A stretch of 27,368 nt of DNA. Origin: CAMCQY01 sp044370415. Lineage in GTDB: Bacteria > Planctomycetota > Planctomycetia > Pirellulales > UBA1268. Below are positions 22,571-27,368 of this stretch, in pieces (the stretch's first letter is position 1; each line of letters starts with the position of its first letter). The translations under genes were made by a program, and so were the position numbers. The stretch is taken from contig JBILVO010000042.1 in the NCBI GenBank assembly GCA_044370415.1, forward strand, positions 1-27,368, in the 5' to 3' direction. A model generated the notes under the pieces. It made no database searches. It was not told the DNA's origin and worked only from the letters and a program-made list of their open reading frames with translations.

Positions 22571-22610
22571 CACTGCCAGCGCCGGCAGCGCACTGCCAAC
22601 GCCGGCAGCG
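22571..22610. repeat. 20-bp tandem duplication with internal symmetry
   Basis: CACTGCCAGCGCCGGCAGCG and CACTGCCAACGCCGGCAGCG follow each other with one difference. Each unit contains the near-palindrome CTGCC...GGCAG, so the pair could fold or bind a dimeric protein. It lies between the kinase stop and the permease start. Confidence 0.75.
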
Positions 22611-22688
22611 CGGCCTGGATCTTCAAGGACTTCGCCACGCGACCCGGAGGTGCAGCAAAACATCGCCGTCACGCAGCCGCTCGTGTGG

Positions 22689-22707
22689 CTCACGGCACGG
22701 CCGTGAG
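22689..22707 (-). terminator. Hairpin overlapping the histidine kinase stop
   Basis: CTCACGGC (22689-22696) and GCCGTGAG (22700-22707) are perfectly complementary with a three-base loop. The kinase stop codon (22690-22692 on the minus strand) lies inside it. No T-tract follows, so a termination role is only possible. Confidence 0.3.
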
Positions 22708-24156
22708 ATGGCCGCGCGGCAGATGCGCATGCGGCAGCGGCTGGCGCTCTGCGCCATCCTGCTCGCCACGCACCGACACCGGCAGCCTCGCCACGACCGC
22801 CGTGCCCGCGCCAGGTCTGCTGTCCACGGTGCATCGCCCCCCGGCGAGCAGTGCCCGCTCTGTCATTCCCAGGAGCCCGAATCCCTGCCCCGAAGCCGAT
22901 GCCAGGTCGAACCCCCGGCCCGAATCCTCCACCCGCAGCACGAGCTCGCCCCCGTCGATCCGCAGGTCGATCGCCACCCGCTGCGCCCCGCTGTGTCGGC
23001 GGGCATTGGCGACCGCCTCCTGCACGATGCGAAATGCCGTGGTCTGCAGGCCGGACGAAACGCCGTCCACGCCGTCACCGATGGCGACGTCGATGTCCGC
23101 CTCGGAACCGGCGAGCGTCGTGGCGACCTCCTCCACCGCCGCCTTCAGGCCCAGATCGTCGAGCACGGCGGGCCGGATGCCACGGATCGTGCGCCGGCCG
23201 TCGGCGATCCCCGCGGCCAGGCAGTTGATGGCGTCTTCGATCGCCGCCGCCGCGACGCCGGGATGATCGCGCAGAAAGGCTTCGAGAGACATCTTAGCGC
23301 CGATCGCGTACTGAATCAGCCCGTCGTGAAACTCGTGGCAGAGAGCCTGCTTCTCGCTCTCCTGCACGTCGATCAGCCGCCGCAGCAGCGACTCCCTGCT
23401 GCTGAGCCGCTGCCGCATCTGCTGCGCCTCGGTAACGTCGACCGCAATGCCTCCGACGCACACGCAGCCGTCCGCGTCCAGCACCGGAAACTTGAACGTC
23501 GACCAGTGCTTCACGGTCCCATCCGGACCGGTCGCCACCTCCTCGCAATGCACCGGCGCGCCGCCGCTGCGCACCAGGTCGTCGTTGCGGGTAAATTCCC
23601 GCACCTGCTGCTCGGGAAACGCGGTGTCGACGGTGCGGCCGACCTCGACGTCGGGATAGACCTCGCGAAGATGCCGGTTGACGAAGGCGAACCGGCCCGC
23701 GGAGTCCTTCACGTAGGCGCAAAACGGGCTGCTGTCCATGAACTGGGCAAACCGGCGGCGGCTGTCGTCGAGCTCCGCCTCGGCCCGCCGACGGCCGGCG
23801 ACCTCCTGCTCCAGGAGCACGGCCCGCTCACGAAGCATCGACACGCTCCGCGCCACCACGATGCCCGCCACGACGCTGGCCGCCAGTGGCAGCCGATCCC
23901 GCCAGAGCATTCCCGGCACGTCGGCCGCCGGCTCGGCGAAGAGCGCTTCGCTGACCATCAGGCTCGCCGCCAGCGCGATGCACGCAGGCCCGAACCCGCC
24001 CCAGCGGGCCACCATGACGACGGCCACAGCCGCGGGCAGCGTGGCGAGCTCGTGCCCCATGAGGGGATGGATCAGCCACCGCACCGCGACGCACGCCGCG
24101 GCGATGGCCAGGCCCTGAAGGGATGCATGCGTCGGCAAACGCGTCGCGGTGTGCAT
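22690..24156 (-). CDS. Membrane PAS histidine kinase, NarL-family type
   Basis: The 488-residue sensor kinase has an N-terminal membrane region of about four helices (residues 10-105; LPAAVAVVMVARWGGFGPACIALAASL is like DUF4118). A coiled stretch (110-133) follows, then a PAS domain (134-245, FAQFMDSSPFCAYVKDSAG...) and a HisKA_3 dimerisation domain with the phospho-acceptor His277 in HEFHDGLIQ. The ATPase domain has the N box EAVANARRHSG and G boxes DSGRGF and GFGLLGMTERA. Such kinases phosphorylate LuxR-type regulators, but none lies adjacent. The ATG at 24156 starts 26 bp after the stop of the cytochrome c'-like gene, so co-transcription is likely. The PAS domain contains three Cys (C204, C231, C233), possibly redox-relevant. 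The C-terminal 25 residues are basic and probably unstructured. No ribosome binding site is obvious. Confidence 0.88.
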   Translation of the reverse strand: MHTATRLPTHASLQGLAIAAACVAVRWLIHPLMGHELATLPAAVAVVMVARWGGFGPACIALAASLMVSEALFAEPAADVPGMLWRDRLPLAASVVAGIVVARSVSMLRERAVLLEQEVAGRRRAEAELDDSRRRFAQFMDSSPFCAYVKDSAGRFAFVNRHLREVYPDVEVGRTVDTAFPEQQVREFTRNDDLVRSGGAPVHCEEVATGPDGTVKHWSTFKFPVLDADGCVCVGGIAVDVTEAQQMRQRLSSRESLLRRLIDVQESEKQALCHEFHDGLIQYAIGAKMSLEAFLRDHPGVAAAAIEDAINCLAAGIADGRRTIRGIRPAVLDDLGLKAAVEEVATTLAGSEADIDVAIGDGVDGVSSGLQTTAFRIVQEAVANARRHSGAQRVAIDLRIDGGELVLRVEDSGRGFDLASASGQGFGLLGMTERALLAGGRCTVDSRPGAGTAVVARLPVSVRGEQDGAERQPLPHAHLPRGHLTAVP

Positions 24157-24182
24157 ATGGCTGCGGCGGGCCCGGCGGTGCG

Positions 24183-24632
24183 CTACTTGTCTCGTTCCGC
24201 GTCGCGGACGTACTTGTGGCACTGCACGCACTTCATCGTCACCTCCATCCACGCCAGCGCCGCGCCGTCGAGGTTCTTCGCCTTGGCGGCGGTCCGCAGG
24301 GCGTCGCAGGAGCGGCGGAACTCCGCGCTCTGCCGGGCGTAGTCCTCGGTCTGGAGCACCTGCCAGCTCGAGGCCTGGCTGGCGAGGGCGAGATCGTGGG
24401 CGCCCCGCGCGATGAGGTCGTAATCCTCGAGCGCCAGCCCCTCGAGCACGTTCTGCGAGTGCGCGAGCTTGGCCCGCATGAACACGGCCACCTGATCGGG
24501 CTGCTCGCCGGCGGCCCCGGCGACGTCGACGCCCACGAGCCACGCCGCCAGGATCGCAACCGAGGCCGCGGCAGCCGCGGACGCGATCAGCCCGGTGCCC
24601 CGCCGTGCCGCATTGTTCGTCGCCATGTCCAT
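24183..24632 (-). CDS. Membrane-anchored or exported cytochrome c'-like haem protein
   Basis: The 149-residue product has an uncleaved or signal-type hydrophobic segment (TGLIASAAAAASVAILAAWLVGV, residues 13-35) and a helical periplasmic part. Residue 135 onward carries CVQCH, the covalent haem site, very close to the C-terminus as in class II cytochromes (c', c-556). A Met-containing first helix (VFMRAKLAHSQNVLEGL) is where that class has its axial ligand or equivalent. Class II cytochromes act in electron transfer, NO or O2 binding. GAGG lies six bases before the first ATG (24632); a second ATG at 24626 is possible. The histidine kinase gene begins 26 bp after its stop, and CheB lies 152 bp upstream, so the haem protein may feed redox information to the kinase (inference). 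Confidence 0.8.
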   Translation of the reverse strand: MDMATNNAARRGTGLIASAAAAASVAILAAWLVGVDVAGAAGEQPDQVAVFMRAKLAHSQNVLEGLALEDYDLIARGAHDLALASQASSWQVLQTEDYARQSAEFRRSCDALRTAAKAKNLDGAALAWMEVTMKCVQCHKYVRDAERDK

Positions 24633-24784
24633 GTCCTGCCTCGAGTGTGATGCCGTTTCAGGGCCAACGTGTCAGGGCCGAAGAACCGCGGCCACTCCGT
24701 CATCATGGCCTGCCGCGACAGCGGTCATCAAGAGAAAATCGCGGGAAGACTGCCGCGGGCGTTCCCGTGGCACAGCCCTGCGGC

Positions 24785-25873
24785 TCACGGAACCTTCGGC
24801 GGGCCGACGGCGGCCCGCATGATCGCCGCAGCGATCTCGGGCAGCGGAACGACCCGGTCGACGACTCCCATCTCGACCGCCGCCCGCGGCATGCCGTAGA
24901 CGACGCAGCTCGACTCATGCTCGGCGATGGTCGTGCCACCCGCTCGGTGGACGGCGGCCATGCCGATGGCGCCATCCGATCCCATGCCGGTGAGCAGGGC
25001 GGCGACGGCGTGCGGGCCAGCCACGTCGGCCGCCGAGCGGAAGAGGACGTCGACGGCCGGCCGGCAGTGGTGCAGGGGAGGGGTGCGGAGCAGCCGGGCG
25101 CGGTAGCCCTGCCCGTACCGCTCGATCGCCAGGTGGTGCTCGCCCGGCGCGATCAGACAGGTGCCGGGCAGCAGGGGCGCCTCGTCCTCGGCCTCGCGGA
25201 CGTCGAGCGGGCTCACGGCGTCGAGCCGCTCCGCCACGATTCGGGAGAAATACCCGGAGATGTGCTGCACGACGGCGATCGGCGGCAGCCCCGCGGGCAG
25301 CTGCTGCAGGATGACCCGCAGGGCCTCGAGCCCGCCGGTCGAGCAGCCGATCACGATCAACCGGCGGCCGTCGACGGCGGCCGCCGACGTCGGCATCGGC
25401 ACCGGGGCGGCGGTCAACGGGCTCGTGGTCCCCGCGGCGTCGCCCGCCTGGCCGCGTCGCCACCTGCTCGCCGCGGCGGCGGCCTTGACGTGAAACGCCA
25501 GCCGCTCGCCGAGAGCCCCGATCGACATCGTGCCGTCGGGCTTCGCCAGCACGTCCATGGCGCCGGCCTCCATCGCCTCCATCGCGGCCTGCGACCCCGC
25601 CTGCGTCAGCGAGCTGACGACGACCACCGGCATCGGGTTGTGCTTCATCAGGATCCGCAGGAATGTCAGGCCGTCCATCCGCGGCATCTCGAGGTCGAGC
25701 GTGAGCACGTCGGGCTCGAGCCGCACGATCTTCTCCCGGGCGACATAGGGATCGCACGCCGACCCCACCACCTCGATGTCGGGATCGCGGCTGAGGCTGT
25801 CGGTGATCGCCTTGCGGACGAGCGCCGAGTCGTCAACGACGAGCACACGGAGTCGGCGGGCTGGCGTGGTCAT
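24785..25873 (-). CDS. cheB: Chemotaxis response regulator and protein-glutamate methylesterase CheB
   Basis: CheB removes methyl groups from chemoreceptor glutamates and deamidates glutamines, giving adaptation. The 362-residue protein has a receiver domain (residues 8-125) with DD at 14-15, the phospho-acceptor Asp60 in DVLTLDLEMP, and Lys in VLAKPDG. After an Ala/Pro-rich linker comes the CheB catalytic domain with IGCSTGG (nucleophile Ser), VVQHI (His) and GMGSDGA (Asp). ATG at 25873 is natural. It follows cheR with a 67-bp gap, and the receptor gene is further upstream, so a receptor-cheR-cheB operon is likely. CheA, CheW and CheY are not in the window. The order is consistent with a chemosensory pathway rather than lone adaptation proteins. 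Confidence 0.95.
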   Translation of the reverse strand: MTTPARRLRVLVVDDSALVRKAITDSLSRDPDIEVVGSACDPYVAREKIVRLEPDVLTLDLEMPRMDGLTFLRILMKHNPMPVVVVSSLTQAGSQAAMEAMEAGAMDVLAKPDGTMSIGALGERLAFHVKAAAAASRWRRGQAGDAAGTTSPLTAAPVPMPTSAAAVDGRRLIVIGCSTGGLEALRVILQQLPAGLPPIAVVQHISGYFSRIVAERLDAVSPLDVREAEDEAPLLPGTCLIAPGEHHLAIERYGQGYRARLLRTPPLHHCRPAVDVLFRSAADVAGPHAVAALLTGMGSDGAIGMAAVHRAGGTTIAEHESSCVVYGMPRAAVEMGVVDRVVPLPEIAAAIMRAAVGPPKVP

Positions 25874-25940
25874 GGGGCGGTGCCGGCGGCATTCGCCAGC
25901 CGGGAGCGGGATGCGAGGGCGATGGCGGTGTTGGAATCGT

Positions 25941-26786
25941 TCACGAGGGCCTCACGTAGACGCCCGGCCAGGCGGTCTTGAAGCGGTGGCGCAGCCCGAG
26001 CAGGCTCTCCGAGTGCCCGACGAAGAGATGTCCGCCGGGCGCGAGCTGCTCGTAGAGCCGCTCGACCAGTTCCCGCCGTGAGTCCACGTCGAAGTAGATC
26101 ATGACGTTTCGGCAGAAGATCACGTCGAGGCCGCGGGGCAGGGGATACGAATCCTGGAACAGGTTGACGTGCTCGACGCTCACGAGCCGGCGCAGGTCGG
26201 GCTTCACGCGGTAGAAGCCCTCCCGCTCGCCATGGCCGCGTTGGAAGTAGCGGGGCAGCAGGTCGTGCGCGGGCAGGACGACCTTCTCCGACTCGTAAAT
26301 GCCCAGGCGGCACCGCTCCAGCATCCGCCGGGAGATGTCGGAGGCGTGCACCGTCCAGGCGAAGCCCGGGCGGGAGCGGGCGAACTCCGCCAGCGCGATG
26401 GCGAGGGAATACGCCTCCTCGCCGGAGGCCGCCGCCGCACTCCACACCCGCACGTCGCGGCCGGCCGTGATCGTCGTCCGCGCCAGTTCGGGAAGCACCC
26501 GCTGCCCGAGGATGTCGAAGTGGGCGGCCTCGCGGAAGAATTGCGTATGGTTCGTGGAGATCAGGTCGATGAGGTCGCCGATCTCCTCGCTCCCCTCGGG
26601 CGACGCGAGCAGTCGGCAGTAGTCCTCGAAGCTGCTGCAGCCCAGCGTCTGGATCCGCCGTCCCAGCCGCCCCGCCACGAGCGACTGCTTGTCCGGCCCC
26701 AGCCGGATGCGGCTGCGGTCGTACACGAGCGCCGCCAGGAAGTCGTAGGCGGCGGGCGACAGCGGTGGGTCGACGAAGGGGAGCAT
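25941..26786 (-). CDS. cheR: Chemotaxis protein methyltransferase CheR
   Basis: CheR methylates receptor glutamates using S-adenosylmethionine. The 281-residue product (from ATG 26786) has the N-terminal helical domain with FLAALVYDRSRIRLGPDKQSLVAGRLGRR and the SAM-binding part. Visible segments are STNHTQFFRE, RVWSAAAASGEEAYSLAI (motif I), VHASDISRRMLERCR, FYRVKPDLRR, and LDVIFCRNVMIYFD, ending with PGGHLFVGHSESL. The family usually shows GCSTGEE where this has AAASGEE, a mild change. No TPR extension is present. The start is chosen because the family domain begins there; a longer upstream reading adds 44 residues without family similarity. GGAAG lies about nine bases upstream. It sits between the receptor gene and cheB. 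Confidence 0.93.
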   Translation of the reverse strand: MLPFVDPPLSPAAYDFLAALVYDRSRIRLGPDKQSLVAGRLGRRIQTLGCSSFEDYCRLLASPEGSEEIGDLIDLISTNHTQFFREAAHFDILGQRVLPELARTTITAGRDVRVWSAAAASGEEAYSLAIALAEFARSRPGFAWTVHASDISRRMLERCRLGIYESEKVVLPAHDLLPRYFQRGHGEREGFYRVKPDLRRLVSVEHVNLFQDSYPLPRGLDVIFCRNVMIYFDVDSRRELVERLYEQLAPGGHLFVGHSESLLGLRHRFKTAWPGVYVRPS

Positions 26787-26962
26787 CTCAGGAATCTTCC
26801 CGGACGATGCCGCCACGGGCACGGTCGCCGATACGAGGGAAACGCGGTGCGTGGGGGCGGCGGCGGTTCCCGGCTGTTCGTTGTCGCATATCGGCCGCCC
26901 CGTCGTCACCCGCGGCACGGCTCCTGCCGCGGCCCGCTGGCGGGACGATCCGCAGCGGTCGG

Positions 26963-27368
26963 TCAGAAATTTGTGAAATGACGGTCCTCGTCGTCGCGGA
27001 ACGATCCGCGGGAGGGATCGCGGTGCGCGCCCGCGTCGCCGGGCATCGGAATCCGCACGGAGGCCGGCAGTGGCGCCGCCGAACTGCCCCCCACACGTTC
27101 CGCAGATGCGGCCGTCGGCCTGACCGCGCAGCCCTGCTGCTCCGCGTCCCGCGACGCGTGCCCGGGCAGGAACTGGCGGGGGGACGGCTCGGCGGCGGCC
27201 CCCACCCGGACACCCGCGGCCCGGCCGGCCGCACCACTCCGAGCGGTTCCCATGAAAAAGCCGCGCAGGAAGTCGACGCTCTCCTGCAGGAAATGGGCCT
27301 GGCTGTTGAGTTCCGCGGCGGCGCTGGCGGTCTCCTCGGCGCGGCCCGCATTGCTGCGGGTCACGCCG
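26963..27368 (-). CDS. Methyl-accepting chemotaxis protein, C-terminal end (partial)
   Basis: Only the last 134 residues are in the window; the gene continues beyond the right edge. The visible start (TRSNAGRAEETASAAAELNSQAHFLQESVDFL) matches the final helix of methyl-accepting chemotaxis proteins: N-A-x-x-A-E-E-T/S-A-S-A-x-x-E-L-x-x-Q-A. This is the end of the signalling hairpin, which includes a methylation region. After it comes a 100-residue Ala/Pro/Arg-rich tail of low complexity ending GSFRDDEDRHFTNF. A terminal pentapeptide such as NWETF, which recruits CheR/CheB in some receptors, is not exactly present, although the ending HFTNF is aromatic. CheR follows 176 bp downstream, making this the probable first gene of the set. 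Confidence 0.85.
   Translation of the reverse strand, partial: GVTRSNAGRAEETASAAAELNSQAHFLQESVDFLRGFFMGTARSGAAGRAAGVRVGAAAEPSPRQFLPGHASRDAEQQGCAVRPTAASAERVGGSSAAPLPASVRIPMPGDAGAHRDPSRGSFRDDEDRHFTNF

Overview
The window is a GC-rich bacterial chromosome segment, most likely from the phylum Planctomycetota. The pointers are a DUF1559-type protein with a pseudopilin N-terminus, a DUF6717-like protein, many short exported hypothetical proteins, loosely packed genes on both strands and weak ribosome binding sites. No rRNA, tRNA or CRISPR array was seen. Assignment below phylum is not possible from what I can read.

Layout. Positions 1-1.6 kb are a decayed mobile or integration area: a truncated tyrosine recombinase, a GNAT acetyltransferase fragment, a 9-copy 11-bp tandem repeat, an inverted pair of double GGTAGGGTGA-like motifs, and two direct copies of a 70-bp sequence that looks like an insertion-sequence end. 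Positions 1.6-5 kb carry a membrane fatty acid desaturase, a small secreted protein and a DUF1559 protein. Positions 5-6.7 kb hold a minus-strand pair (DUF6717-like protein plus a 105-aa protein) and an exported thermonuclease.

Positions 6.9-11.5 kb are an Anbu (proteasome-like peptidase) locus. Anbu is on the minus strand, and a divergent plus-strand operon encodes a circularly permuted ATP-grasp protein, an alpha-E protein and a transglutaminase-like protein. A sequence matching the sigma-54 consensus lies in the divergent intergenic region and points into the operon. Positions 11.6-17.5 kb are an NAD cluster: a three-part fusion (MazG-like, NMN adenylyltransferase-like, NAD kinase), a Maf nucleotide pyrophosphatase, nicotinate phosphoribosyltransferase and glutamine-dependent NAD synthetase. 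Together these could cover nicotinate to NADP, except that the adenylyltransferase-like domain lacks the HxGH histidines.

Positions 17.8-19.4 kb hold a fasciclin-domain secreted protein and a BMP-family substrate-binding protein. An IS3 orfA remnant follows at 19.8-20.0 kb, then an LpxH-like phosphoesterase, a 105-aa hypothetical protein and an APC permease that appears broken. Positions 22.7-27.4 kb are a minus-strand signalling block: the end of a methyl-accepting chemotaxis protein, CheR, CheB, a membrane-anchored cytochrome c'-like protein and a NarL-type PAS histidine kinase. The main novelty candidates are the sigma-54-linked Anbu operon, the MazG/NMNAT/NAD kinase fusion and the cytochrome-kinase-chemotaxis module.
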